A stretch of DNA of 63,727 nucleotides from Ohessyouella blattaphilus (GCF_024721265.1 NZ_JAMXOC010000019.1:1-63727), one strand, 5' to 3'. Shown: positions 8,783 to 16,709, numbered from the stretch's first letter. Notes: generated by a model from the letters alone, not told the origin. Numbers and translations are program-made.

Positions 8783-10351
8783 ATGGAAGATAAGCTTTCT
8801 GGGTCCTATTATACCCCTTATGAGACTGTTGATTTTATGTACGAATATCTATTAGAGCGAAATAAGCTATCGCAACGAGTTCTTGAGCCGAGTGTGGGAG
8901 ATGGTCGCTTTATTGAGAGAATTTCAAATAATGTTACAGTCAATGAGGTTGTAGGTGTTGAATTAGACAAGAAAAAAGTAGAGGAATTAAGGAACAAAGG
9001 ATATCCGGATAAAGTTACAATTATAGAATCAGATTATTTAGAATATGTTAATAGAGGTGCGAAAAACTATCAAGTCATATTGGGAAATCCGCCATACATT
9101 AGTATAAAAAATATGGATAAATCCTTTTTAAATTTGGGAAGGTCGATCTGTGAAGGATTTGGGCTTCCTAAAAAATTGCTTCAAAACTCATGGGTTGCGT
9201 TTGTGCTGGCATCAATTAAAATCATTGAAGCAAATGGTGTTATTTTTTTTGTATTACCAACAGAATTTTTGCAGGTACAATATGCAGAGATTCTTAGAGA
9301 ATTTCTTGAAAATAAGTTCAATACAATACACATAATTACCTTTACAGAGAGAATGTTTCCTAAAATAGAGCAAGAGGCATGCCTGGTCTATTTAACAAAC
9401 GAACAGGAAGAACTTCCATACATTGCATATAAACAATATGAGAAATTGGACGCTATAGTGCCTATTTATGAGTCGAGAATTGAAAGGAATAAACCTTTAA
9501 AGAAGTGGTCAAATGCGGTGTTATCAGATAGGGACATTGACATAATGAATAATATCACTGATCGTTATAGGAGCATCGGCGAAATGGCAACGAGTGCGCC
9601 AGGCATAGTGACGGCCGCAAATAATAAATTTATTCTTACAAATGAGGAAGTGGAACAATATGAGTGCCGAGATTATGTTATACCGATTATCTCAAAAGGC
9701 ATGATGGTAAGAAATAGACTTGTAGCTAACCAAGAATTAGTGAACCAATTGGCGCTGGATGGTAAAAAAGTATATATGCTAAATCTAGCGGGTATTGTTG
9801 AGGATGAATTGCCGGAGTCGCTTAAGAGATATTTAGATGAGACTGGAGAGGTTAAAAGAGGAGAAATAAAAATTAAAGAAAGTTTCAAATGTTCAAGACG
9901 GACTCCATGGTATGCGATCCCGGTAGTTAGAAGTGGTAGTGTGATTTTCTTCAAGCGCTATGATACTTGCCCGAGAATATCCATAAACCCAGATATGATT
10001 CATACAACCGATATTGCGTATAATCTTCAGTTAAATGACGATGTTGAAGCGAGTAGCTTGGTATTCTGTTTTTATAATTCGCTATCTCTCGCTCAATGTG
10101 AATTTGCTGGAAGATATTATGCAGGTGGAGTTTCCGAATTGACACCAACGGAATTCAGATCAATTGCAGTGCCATACAGAAAAATTTCGGCAGAGGATGT
10201 TGATATTTTAGGAAGGATGTTTCATGATGAAAGGCCATTGGATGAAATTATCAGGTTTGTTAATAAAAAAACAATTTGTCAAGACTTATTAGAAGAAGAA
10301 ATAAGCGTTATAGACAATATAAGAAGGAAATTGATAAATAGAAGGAAATAA
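8783..10351 (+). CDS. N6-adenine DNA methyltransferase (Eco57I/TaqI-like)
   Basis: This 522-aa methyltransferase has SAM motif I EPSVGDGRFIERI near residue 34 and the catalytic motif IV GNPPYIS near residue 101, the NPPY signature of N6-adenine enzymes. The order I then IV is the gamma class. The C-terminal half (about 260-520) would hold the target-recognition domain; no separate specificity subunit is present. It protects self DNA against the HNH enzyme encoded upstream. It is last in the operon, with no promoter of its own visible, so modification and restriction seem to depend on one transcript. Confidence 0.88.
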   Translation: MEDKLSGSYYTPYETVDFMYEYLLERNKLSQRVLEPSVGDGRFIERISNNVTVNEVVGVELDKKKVEELRNKGYPDKVTIIESDYLEYVNRGAKNYQVILGNPPYISIKNMDKSFLNLGRSICEGFGLPKKLLQNSWVAFVLASIKIIEANGVIFFVLPTEFLQVQYAEILREFLENKFNTIHIITFTERMFPKIEQEACLVYLTNEQEELPYIAYKQYEKLDAIVPIYESRIERNKPLKKWSNAVLSDRDIDIMNNITDRYRSIGEMATSAPGIVTAANNKFILTNEEVEQYECRDYVIPIISKGMMVRNRLVANQELVNQLALDGKKVYMLNLAGIVEDELPESLKRYLDETGEVKRGEIKIKESFKCSRRTPWYAIPVVRSGSVIFFKRYDTCPRISINPDMIHTTDIAYNLQLNDDVEASSLVFCFYNSLSLAQCEFAGRYYAGGVSELTPTEFRSIAVPYRKISAEDVDILGRMFHDERPLDEIIRFVNKKTICQDLLEEEISVIDNIRRKLINRRK

Positions 10352-10369
10352 TGATACTAGATATACAAT

Positions 10370-10398
10370 ACTTGAAATGCCAATTTGGCATTTCAAGT
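10370..10398. promoter_or_regulatory. 29-bp palindrome before the ORF6N gene
   Basis: A 14-bp arm (ACTTGAAATGCCAA) is followed by its perfect inverse complement around one central base. It ends just before the AGGAGG ribosome site, so it is either an operator or a 5'-UTR hairpin masking translation. A 27/29 match to it lies inside the gene at 10653-10681. Confidence 0.7.
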
Positions 10399-10411
10399 TC
10401 AGGAGGATGAG

Positions 10412-11371
10412 ATGGAAAGAAATGAAAAGGACGTTTTGTCACAAAAAAATGAAGAAATATCTAGCATAGAAGTTGTGCAACCTAGAATTGAAAGATTGAT
10501 ATGTGTTATTCGGGACAAACAAGTGATGGTAGACAGTGATTTGGCTGTTCTGTATCAAGTTGAAACGGGAGCATTAAATAGGGCAGTTAAAAGAAATGTG
10601 CAGAGATTTCCAGAGGATTTCAGATTTCAACTTACAGCGGAAGAATACGAGAACTTGAAATGCCAATCTGGAATTTCAAGTACGAAAGATAGAGGATATG
10701 GCGGACGAAGAACATTACCTTATGTTTTTACGGAACAGGGTATTTCAATGCTTGCCAGTGTACTTCACAGCGAAGTTGCAGTAAATGTAAGTGTTGGTAT
10801 TATGAGAACTTTTGTGGAGATGCGGAGCTTCATAGCAAATAATGCTCTACTCTTCGAGCGCATCAGTAATGTAGAGCTAAAACAGTTGGAATTCCAGAAG
10901 AAGACTGATGAAAAATTGAAGCAGGTATTTGAGTATATATCCGATCATGAAGAAGCAAGTCAAAAAGTATTTTTTGATGGACAGATTTACGATGCGTTTA
11001 GTTTGATAGTTAGCTTGATACAAAAGGCAAAAAGGGAAATCATGCTAATAGACGGATATGTCGATGTAGGAACATTGAACCTTGTTTCAAAGAAAAAAGA
11101 GAATGTATCCGTGGTAATTTATACACAGGAGCGTACAAGACTTACTGAATCGGATGTGGAGAATTTCAATGCACAGTATCCAGTATTAGAAGTGAAATAC
11201 ACAAAAGTGTTCCATGATCGTTTCTTAATTATAGACCGAGAAAAAGCCTATCACGTGGGGGCTTCCTTAAAGGATGCAGGAAAAAAGTGTTTTGGTATTA
11301 ATCGCATTCAAGATGACGAAATTATTAAGAGTATATTACAACGACTGGAATCGGAAGCAGGACTAGAATGA
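10412..11371 (+). CDS. ORF6N-domain protein with PLD-like C-terminus
   Basis: The first half of this 319-aa protein is an ORF6N domain (IRDKQVMVDSDLAVLYQVET through RRTLPYVFTEQGISML), a DNA-binding module common in phage and mobile-element regulators. The second half departs from the usual ORF6C end: after a short helical linker it has KREIMLIDGYVD, VSVVIYTQ and FHDRFLIID then YHVGASLKDAG, which resembles a single phospholipase-D-type half with an HxR/K-like motif near residue 268. ATG 10412 sits 5 bp after AGGAGG. Probable role: regulator or effector; nuclease activity is speculative. It follows the methyltransferase by 60 bp and may be a separate unit. Confidence 0.7.
   Translation: MERNEKDVLSQKNEEISSIEVVQPRIERLICVIRDKQVMVDSDLAVLYQVETGALNRAVKRNVQRFPEDFRFQLTAEEYENLKCQSGISSTKDRGYGGRRTLPYVFTEQGISMLASVLHSEVAVNVSVGIMRTFVEMRSFIANNALLFERISNVELKQLEFQKKTDEKLKQVFEYISDHEEASQKVFFDGQIYDAFSLIVSLIQKAKREIMLIDGYVDVGTLNLVSKKKENVSVVIYTQERTRLTESDVENFNAQYPVLEVKYTKVFHDRFLIIDREKAYHVGASLKDAGKKCFGINRIQDDEIIKSILQRLESEAGLE
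10653..10681. repeat. Internal copy of the palindrome
   Basis: Inside the ORF6N coding region, these 29 bases match 10370-10398 at 27 positions and remain largely palindromic (outer arm ACTTGAAAT / ATTTCAAGT). They encode LKCQSGISS. Confidence 0.7.
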
Positions 11372-11626
11372 TTTAATGCTAACTAACACTTTTTTCATCA
11401 TACTCGCTAATCTTCGGCTAAAACTAGCCGGTTATAACGGGTAATGTTAGCCGGAAAACGACGGTTTATGGTAATGTTTAAAGCCTGAAAAAAGCTAGAA
11501 TATTACGGCGTTCAGCTGTGTTTTACGCTGATATATGGTTACCGCCTGAACCGTCTCCTAAGGCTGTGTTCTAACATAACCCTGAGGGAAAAAGGGAAAT
11601 GGTTACAAGTAAAAATTTTAATAGAT
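11372..11626. other. Non-coding stretch upstream of the split tRNA
   Basis: No gene is visible in these 255 bp. Several short GCTAA/GTTAGC-type motifs occur at about 11381-11470. CTCCTAAGG at 11555-11563 matches 8 of 9 bases of the ICE core. The stretch may include the tRNA promoter or the worn end of an older element. Confidence 0.4.
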
Positions 11627-11666
11627 GTCTCCGTAGCTCAGTGGATAGAGCATTCGCCTCCTAAGC
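11627..11666 (+). tRNA. 5' half of host tRNA-Arg(CCT), interrupted at attL
   Basis: This carries the 5' acceptor strand GTCTCCG, D-arm TAGCTCAGTGGATAGAGC, anticodon-stem strand TTCGC and loop CTCCTAA (anticodon CCT), then GC. The sequence then leaves the tRNA (AGATGG). The missing 3' part is at 61000-61035. Together they give a 76-nt tRNA with paired stems: TTCGC/GCGAA, and GTCTCCG/CGGGGAC with one wobble. The last nine bases (11658-11666, CTCCTAAGC) are the shared ICE core. Confidence 0.9.
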
Positions 11667-11727
11667 AGATGGAACTTGTTACCACTTTGCTAATAACATT
11701 ACCAATTACTTACAATTTGATATAGAT

Positions 11728-11803
11728 GTCCCTGTAGCTCAGCTGGATAGAGCGGTGCCCTCCTAAGGCGCGTCTAGCGGAGGTTCGAATCCTCTCAGGG
11801 ACG
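11728..11803 (+). tRNA. Complete element-borne tRNA-Arg(CCT)
   Basis: A full 76-nt cloverleaf without an encoded CCA. The acceptor GTCCCTG/CAGGGAC is perfect, the D-arm GCTC/GAGC, the anticodon stem GTGCC/GGCGC with loop CTCCTAA (anticodon CCT, reading AGG), and the T-arm has loop TTCGAAT. It differs in sequence from the split host tRNA, so it is not a simple duplicate. It lies 61 bp inside the ICE left end, in the host tRNA direction, with its own terminator. It probably supplies the tRNA lost by insertion and may be driven by the host tRNA promoter. Confidence 0.93.
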
Positions 11804-11813
11804 GGAAAGCAGT

Positions 11814-11857
11814 AGTGCCAAGCGTTAATTTTACGCTTGGCACTTGTCATCTTTTTT
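11814..11857 (+). terminator. Terminator after the element-borne tRNA
   Basis: AGTGCCAAGCGT pairs perfectly with ACGCTTGGCACT (12 bp), and a run of six T follows at 11852-11857. Confidence 0.85.
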
Positions 11858-11988
11858 GCTAATAATATTTTCTGAAAAAATGAAGATTTGCTAATAAAAA
11901 ATGGATTTTGCTAATAGCTTTTCGCGAGTTCCCCGATTTGCTAATCAGCTAATAAGTGGGTTAGAAGTAGTCTACGTCCGCTTCTGAC

Positions 11989-13500
11989 TTAACGAGATTT
12001 GAAAAGTTCATCAATTAAATCGGGGTTCTTCTTTAACAATTGCAGGAGCTTTGCCTTGTCATCTTCCAGATCGTCTGGCTCCACATCAATTATATCTTCT
12101 TCCGTCGGTAGAGATGGCATTACCGTTGGCGTCTCAGCTTTAAAGGCCGGCACCATATTTTCGATAAGAGGTTTAAATTGCACTTCTACGGTTTCTGTCT
12201 CAACAAATGGTGGCTCGACAAGCGGTGGCTCATAAGCAGGTGGCGCTGGCTTACCATAGAATTCAGCATCCATTTGCTGAGCAAGTCGAATCCTATCCTC
12301 GTCAAGAATGTGAGCATAACGTTTTGTTATCATTTCCGGCCCAGCCCAGCCGCCATCTCCTTGAACGGCTTTTAGATTACCCTTAGATATTTTAAGTTTG
12401 ACGGTGGCCGAAGTATGCCGGATACTATGAAAGACAATGCTATCCGGGTCAATATTCGGATCATTCATCTCTCTTAAAGTACGTTTAAAAAGTTTATTCA
12501 AAGTCTCAGAAACCATCGGCCTACCATTAGGCTGACAGATAATAAGACCGGTGTCAAAATACTCTTCATCTCCAAGGGTTGCCTTAAGTTGGTCTTGCAG
12601 ATGCTTTAAAGTCCGCAGCTTATCCGTAACCGTGCTCGGAGTATAGACCTGTCTGATACTGCCTTCGGTTTTGGGTTGCTTTAGGACAATAACCGTTCTG
12701 GCTGCGGGATAAAGGAGCGGATATTCGTAATGAATAGTCATTTTTGACAGACTGCGACACTTTCGGTCGATGCGATCTAGCACGCGGTCTATATAAAGGC
12801 TCTGTCCTTGTAAGTCAAAGCGTTCCCACTGGGAGCCAGTGATTTCGCCGCTTCGCATACAACAAGCAAAGGAAAGGTTAATGGCGCAGTGGAGAGTGTA
12901 TAATTCATAGCAATTTGGTCGATCAGTAAACTCCAACAAATTCATAATCTGGGCTGGTGTTAATATATCCCGAACCTTTGGCTTGTACTCAGGGACGTTG
13001 GCATTTACAAAAGGATTTTTCATGATTAGTTCCCATCTAAGGGCCTGATTAAAGGCACAGCGCATAAACTTATGGATATCGCGAATTACACTTGCCGAGA
13101 CGCGTTTACGTTTGGGCGTACCTAGATTGGCAACAGGTTCAGCGTCGTATTCTAGGAAGTTATAATATTCGTCGACCTGCTTAGTTGTTAGTTTCTGAAT
13201 TTCAATCTCGCCAAGATGAGGGAGAATGTAATTATTCATCATGCCGATATTGCTGGAATAAGTAGCGGCACCCCATTTTTTTCTGCCGTAGGTTTCGACA
13301 AATTCACTAAGGAAACCGGCAATAGTTCTATCGTCGTATTCGACGTGAATTCCTTTGGCAGTTTCGTATTCTAATTCTGCCTTACGTATTTGGGCAGCGG
13401 AATAGGAGAGTCCGGATTCCCAGCGTTGTTTCTTCTTATCACCGTGACCCTCATAATAGACAACGGCATAGGTGTTGCCGCGTTTAATAATTGAAGCCAT
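11989..13500 (-). CDS. int: ICE integrase (tyrosine recombinase)
   Basis: This 503-aa integrase has an N-terminal arm-binding domain (MASIIKRGNTYAVVYYEG), a core-binding domain (about 60-170) and a catalytic domain. The Arg is in CMRSGEITGSQW, HSIRHTS gives HxxR, and the nucleophile Tyr is in KRYAHI. A Pro/Glu-rich C-terminal tail of about 110 residues is longer than usual. It reads toward attL and lies 2 bp past the excisionase gene. From its position it is the enzyme that recombines the CTCCTAAGC core inside tRNA-Arg. Confidence 0.95.
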   Translation of the reverse strand: MASIIKRGNTYAVVYYEGHGDKKKQRWESGLSYSAAQIRKAELEYETAKGIHVEYDDRTIAGFLSEFVETYGRKKWGAATYSSNIGMMNNYILPHLGEIEIQKLTTKQVDEYYNFLEYDAEPVANLGTPKRKRVSASVIRDIHKFMRCAFNQALRWELIMKNPFVNANVPEYKPKVRDILTPAQIMNLLEFTDRPNCYELYTLHCAINLSFACCMRSGEITGSQWERFDLQGQSLYIDRVLDRIDRKCRSLSKMTIHYEYPLLYPAARTVIVLKQPKTEGSIRQVYTPSTVTDKLRTLKHLQDQLKATLGDEEYFDTGLIICQPNGRPMVSETLNKLFKRTLREMNDPNIDPDSIVFHSIRHTSATVKLKISKGNLKAVQGDGGWAGPEMITKRYAHILDEDRIRLAQQMDAEFYGKPAPPAYEPPLVEPPFVETETVEVQFKPLIENMVPAFKAETPTVMPSLPTEEDIIDVEPDDLEDDKAKLLQLLKKNPDLIDELFKSR

Positions 13501-13501
13501 A

Positions 13502-13705
13502 TTAAATTCCTCCTTCTTGATGGTTCAGCCAGTGGTCAAAGGACTCTTTTGAGACGCGGATAATTCTGCCAATACGAATAACACGAAATTGACCGCTATT
13601 ACATAACTCATAAGTCTTGCCCATACTGATATGAAGTATCTTGCTGATTTCTTCAGCAGAATATATTTTTTGTTCTTTGGTAGGACTAATATTTGTATTT
13701 GACAT
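13502..13705 (-). CDS. xis: Excisionase (AlpA-like HTH)
   Basis: A 67-aa winged-HTH protein: YSAEEISKILHISMGKTYEL, then VIRIGRIIRVSKESFDHWL. ATG 13705 is preceded by AAAGGA; an upstream in-frame start is less well placed. It lies 2 bp before the integrase, the standard xis-int operon, and would steer the integrase to excision. Confidence 0.85.
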   Translation of the reverse strand: MSNTNISPTKEQKIYSAEEISKILHISMGKTYELCNSGQFRVIRIGRIIRVSKESFDHWLNHQEGGI

Positions 13706-13810
13706 AAGTATTCCTTTCATTTAATACAAAAGTCCCAACCTTTCTTATTTACCCGGGTACGAGAAGTATACGGGAAAAGAAAAATCAGGACAATTGTGCG
13801 AATTATAAGG

Positions 13811-14359
13811 TTAGAAGATTGACTTCTTAAAGATGATAAAATCGTAACCGGTACGGGTATTGCAGATGCAACAATGCTCCTTAATATACTGAGCCGGATC
13901 CACTCTCTTAATAAAGTGCTCCGGTGAATAATAAAAGGCACTAGCACAAGCATTACAAAGGGTTAACTCCATCCCGGGATCACTTTTAGCAATAACGGGC
14001 TTTTGTTTGTGCTTTGTAAGTGCCGTACTCTTCATTAGAGCGACGTTTACACGACGCATGAGTGTTTCGTCCAACGAGCCGAGATATTCCTTTAAACGGC
14101 TTTTATCGATGGTGCGAAGTTGCTCCAGCATAACAATAGAAGTTGAAGTCAGGAAAGAGCAATCTTTTAAGCTGACGTGGGTATTAAGCGCGGGTTTCTT
14201 TTTACTGGTAATCGCCGCTACGATGACAGTCGGACTATTACGATTTTGGATATTATTTTGAATAACAAGGACCGGACGCATGCCGCCTTGCTCACTCCCG
14301 ATTACAGGATTTAGGTTGGCGAAGAGGATATCTCCGCGTTTAATATTTTTCGAATTCAT
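13811..14359 (-). CDS. MazF/PemK-family endoribonuclease with zinc-ribbon-like tail
   Basis: In this 182-aa protein the first 110 residues are a MazF/PemK fold: KRGDILFANLNPVIGSEQGG, then RPVLVIQN and IVAAITSK. The family cleaves mRNA. The C-terminal 60 residues carry LCNAC and HCCICN pairs, suggesting a zinc ribbon not present in plain MazF. ATG 14359 follows GGAGGAA. No antitoxin gene is seen beside it. Directly upstream lies a gene-free block with many hairpins. It may serve as an addiction module or a regulator of excision. Confidence 0.75.
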   Translation of the reverse strand: MNSKNIKRGDILFANLNPVIGSEQGGMRPVLVIQNNIQNRNSPTVIVAAITSKKKPALNTHVSLKDCSFLTSTSIVMLEQLRTIDKSRLKEYLGSLDETLMRRVNVALMKSTALTKHKQKPVIAKSDPGMELTLCNACASAFYYSPEHFIKRVDPAQYIKEHCCICNTRTGYDFIIFKKSIF

Positions 14360-14439
14360 TAAAGTTCCTCCATTTTCATTGATGTAAAACTGGACATAGC
14401 TGGAGAAGGAGGTTATCGCGACTCGAGCCATGCCCGGTG

Positions 14440-14760
14440 GTAAGGTTTCAATATTTAGTTGTAGCTATCTATTTGTTCCCAACTTCCGGATAGGCGGATA
14501 CATCAGACGGTCAGTTGCGAGCTGACTCCACAGGAATTCTACCTCCCCTAGGTTCGCCAGAGGCCGCCTTCATTGTGTGTTCCCATTTCTTAATGGGGCT
14601 GTGACTAGACGGGAGTATCATTATCCTCCCGGATGGGTCTTGGCCATACGGTAGCAACCGTAACTTATAGCCGGGCAATTATCGCTTGAATAGGTCATGG
14701 CGTACCCGCTAATGTGGCTATCGCTCATCACGATATCCGGGAGAATGTATCTAATGCATG
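14440..14760 (-). ncRNA. Candidate structured RNA between sigma-like and mazF-like genes
   Basis: No credible ORF is present over about 320 bp, but perfect hairpins are dense: TACGGT/ACCGTA at 14647-14662, CGGGAG/CTCCCG at 14610-14631, CCCAT/ATGGG at 14582-14597, GTCAG/CTGAC at 14510-14526 and TCCG/CGGA at 14485-14498. TAGCC/GGCTA at 14667-14720 could close a larger multibranch. The base composition is richer in G+C than the surroundings. The minus strand is assigned only from the flanking genes. It may be a free-standing RNA or a long leader of the toxin gene. No Rfam family was identified by eye. Confidence 0.5.
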
Positions 14761-14800
14761 AGTATGAAGTTATCAAGGAGCGGGAGAGGGGTAAAAGATA

Positions 14801-14842
14801 AAAAGAAAAAGCCCTCCTAGGTGGTAGGCACCGATGGAGGGC
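14801..14842 (-). terminator. Terminator of the sigma-like gene
   Basis: On the minus strand GCCCTCC pairs with GGAGGGC, followed by TTTTTCTTTTT. It lies 14 bp after the stop of the sigma-like gene. Confidence 0.85.
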
Positions 14843-14855
14843 AAAAAGACGTGGT

Positions 14856-15332
14856 CTAATACAATTTCTTTATTTTATTTTTAATTCGTGTAATCCGGTC
14901 AGTAACCGATGAGCGAGTAATACCGAGACGAAGAGCAATTTCTTCGTGGGTAAACCCATCAATCGCCCAAAGCTTTAAAAGCCCTAATTGTTCGGTGCTT
15001 AAAGCCTGAAGTCCTTTAAGTAGGCTGATGTCATCAATACTTTGAAGTAGTTCTTCATCAAAGAGCTCGTCGTAGTTGTCTGATGTAGACAGCCGCTCCT
15101 GAAACTTCTTAAGTAATGGTGACTTTTCAGCATCGTCATTATCCTCAAAGTTGCCGGCCGGAAAATACTGATTGTGCCGACAGAAGGTTCGTTCTTTTCT
15201 AAATAACTCCAAGTCGAACTCATACATCTCGTCGCATTGCCTAGCAGTCATACCGGCCGCGAGATACTCTGAGCGTTTCTTGGTTTGCTCTGCTTCAAAT
15301 TTCCTCCTCTCAATTGCATAGTTAAATTTCAT
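14856..15332 (-). CDS. Sigma-70 region-4-like regulator of the ICE
   Basis: A 158-aa protein with a C-terminal sigma region 4 HTH (about residues 108-158): LSTEQLGLLKLWAIDGFTHE, then EIALRLGITRSSVTDRI. The N-terminal part is charged and helical with no region 2, so it is not a full sigma factor. Similar small sigma-like proteins are common in Tn916/Tn1549-type elements and are thought to control transfer or excision genes. The upstream AGGAGG is well placed. Confidence 0.75.
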   Translation of the reverse strand: MKFNYAIERRKFEAEQTKKRSEYLAAGMTARQCDEMYEFDLELFRKERTFCRHNQYFPAGNFEDNDDAEKSPLLKKFQERLSTSDNYDELFDEELLQSIDDISLLKGLQALSTEQLGLLKLWAIDGFTHEEIALRLGITRSSVTDRITRIKNKIKKLY

Positions 15333-15447
15333 ATTCGTTTCCTCCTAAATTTTGAAAGGTTAATTAGTTTCAAAACTAGGAATCACGGATATTTAGCTAT
15401 GTAGGGTTGCCACCAATAAGTCATTTGTTATCCTCCAATCAAAGTGG

Positions 15448-15592
15448 AAGGAAACAAATAAGAGACCGGTGCGAAAGCACACCGATCCCTTGGGCCAAAA
15501 TTGCATAAGGAATAAAGGGTACTTAATCGCACTAACACTAAAAATTCAGTGTTGTCCAATATTTGTATCCTTAGCCCTTATTGCAAATCAGG
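15448..15592. other. Hairpin-rich non-coding segment
   Basis: A long imperfect stem pairs TTGCATAAGG (15501-15510) with CCTTATTGCAA (about 15576-15586) and encloses the perfect hairpin AACACT/AGTGTT near 15534-15553. Upstream, ACCGGTGC and GCACACCGAT form another stem at 15457-15486. It may be a leader, an attenuator or a small RNA. The flanks 15340-15447 and 15593-15759 show no gene. Confidence 0.4.
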
Positions 15593-15759
15593 CTTTTGAA
15601 TTATATTTATTTAAAGCTTATAACGGTTAATGTCCATAAAAATGCGCAAAAAAAACCAGGGCACATTTTTAATGAAAACAATTACGTTTCCGATAAAAAT
15701 ATACTCTGGTTTCGTGGTGGCTTATTTATGCCCCTATTACTCAGTCAGTATGTCAATAT

Positions 15760-15948
15760 CTATTTGTTGCTAAAAAGTCCTTTCTCAGGCTCCCCTAATT
15801 CGGCAGACATCGTGTCGTAATCAACAAGCCGGAGGCGCCTACAGTTACTACATTTGTACGAGCTAAGTCCTGAGGCTCCTTCATAAACGACAATTTTGTC
15901 TTTATTACAGACAGGACAATATATAGTTCCCTTGATCTTTCCTTTCAT
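15760..15948 (-). CDS. Small zinc-ribbon protein of conjugative elements
   Basis: A 62-aa protein with paired CPVC and CSNC motifs (TIYCPVCNKDKIVVYEG, then SSYKCSNCRRLRLVDYD), which together would bind zinc. Short cysteine-rich proteins of this form are frequent in Tn1549/CTn-type elements near the regulators. Function unknown. AAGGGGG precedes the start. Confidence 0.65.
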   Translation of the reverse strand: MKGKIKGTIYCPVCNKDKIVVYEGASGLSSYKCSNCRRLRLVDYDTMSAELGEPEKGLFSNK

Positions 15949-15965
15949 AGTGAAGCACCCCCTTT

Positions 15966-16709
15966 CTATTGATCATGGCTTTTTTTCTTTAAATACTTTT
16001 CAATAAGTTCTTTGGCGTCGTTTGATATTTTAAGATCTTTGTCGCGTGCAAGCACACTAGCGTAAAGATCTTTCAAGGAAGCGTCGACCACTCCATCGTT
16101 GTCAAGCGTTGAGCATATAGGAATGAGCATGTTTTTGTAATAATCTAAAGAATACAATTCGAAAACATTTCCACCAATTCTGTTTTTAGGATCTTCTGCT
16201 GCAAATAGTAATATTACGCCCATACCATCTATTTCTGTGAAATAGTGCTTCCCATCGAAAACAAGGTTAGCGCCAGGGTTAAAACGACTTCTATAGTTAA
16301 AATAAGTTGATTCAGAATTATAATCAGAAGGAATTTTATTCCCTTTCAGCTCGGAGGTTACTCCTGTACCATAAGCATTATCAGTTGCCTCAGTAGATAT
16401 GGAAAGCTCCCAGTCGTATACAAGCTGGTTTGTGTCCGAAATTAACTCCTTCAGAAAATTTGCCATATACATTGTATTGTCATTTGGTCTATCAAATTCA
16501 CTGTTTATAAGTGCGTCAATACTCACATCTAATGCATCGGCGATATTGCTTACAAAATCTATCCCAGGAATCACATTTGTTTCAGCTCTATGAAGTCTGG
16601 ACAAATAACCTGTGCTAACCCCTACAGACGTCTCGAGTTCTCCAATTTTCAAACCACGTTCCTTTATTAGAATATTTATATTTTTTAATAATCGATCTTT
16701 ATCAAACAT
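15966..16709 (-). CDS. XRE-family transcriptional regulator
   Basis: Residues about 8-66 of this 247-aa protein are an XRE/Cro HTH: LIKERGLKIGELETSVGVST, then GYLSRLHRAE. The C-terminal 170 residues are an unrecognised, presumably sensing or dimerising, region. GGAGG precedes the ATG. It diverges from the phosphorothioation-locus operon, and the shared upstream region holds two overlapping promoters on one palindrome. It is a good candidate for controlling that operon and itself. Confidence 0.8.
   Translation of the reverse strand: MFDKDRLLKNINILIKERGLKIGELETSVGVSTGYLSRLHRAETNVIPGIDFVSNIADALDVSIDALINSEFDRPNDNTMYMANFLKELISDTNQLVYDWELSISTEATDNAYGTGVTSELKGNKIPSDYNSESTYFNYRSRFNPGANLVFDGKHYFTEIDGMGVILLFAAEDPKNRIGGNVFELYSLDYYKNMLIPICSTLDNDGVVDASLKDLYASVLARDKDLKISNDAKELIEKYLKKKSHDQ

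Larger units (their letters stand above)
11686..11953. repeat. Left-end integrase arm-type repeats (TTTGCTAAT x5)
   Basis: TTTGCTAAT occurs at 11686, 11855, 11887, 11907 and 11937, all on the plus strand, with a further GCTAAT at 11948. Clustered short direct repeats between the core and the integrase gene are the usual arrangement of arm-type integrase binding sites. Related CTGCTAAT copies lie near the right end. Confidence 0.7.

Noticed and set aside
14440-14760. Group II intron or tRNA-like remnant
   Set aside because: No reverse transcriptase nearby, no recognisable domain V and no cloverleaf.
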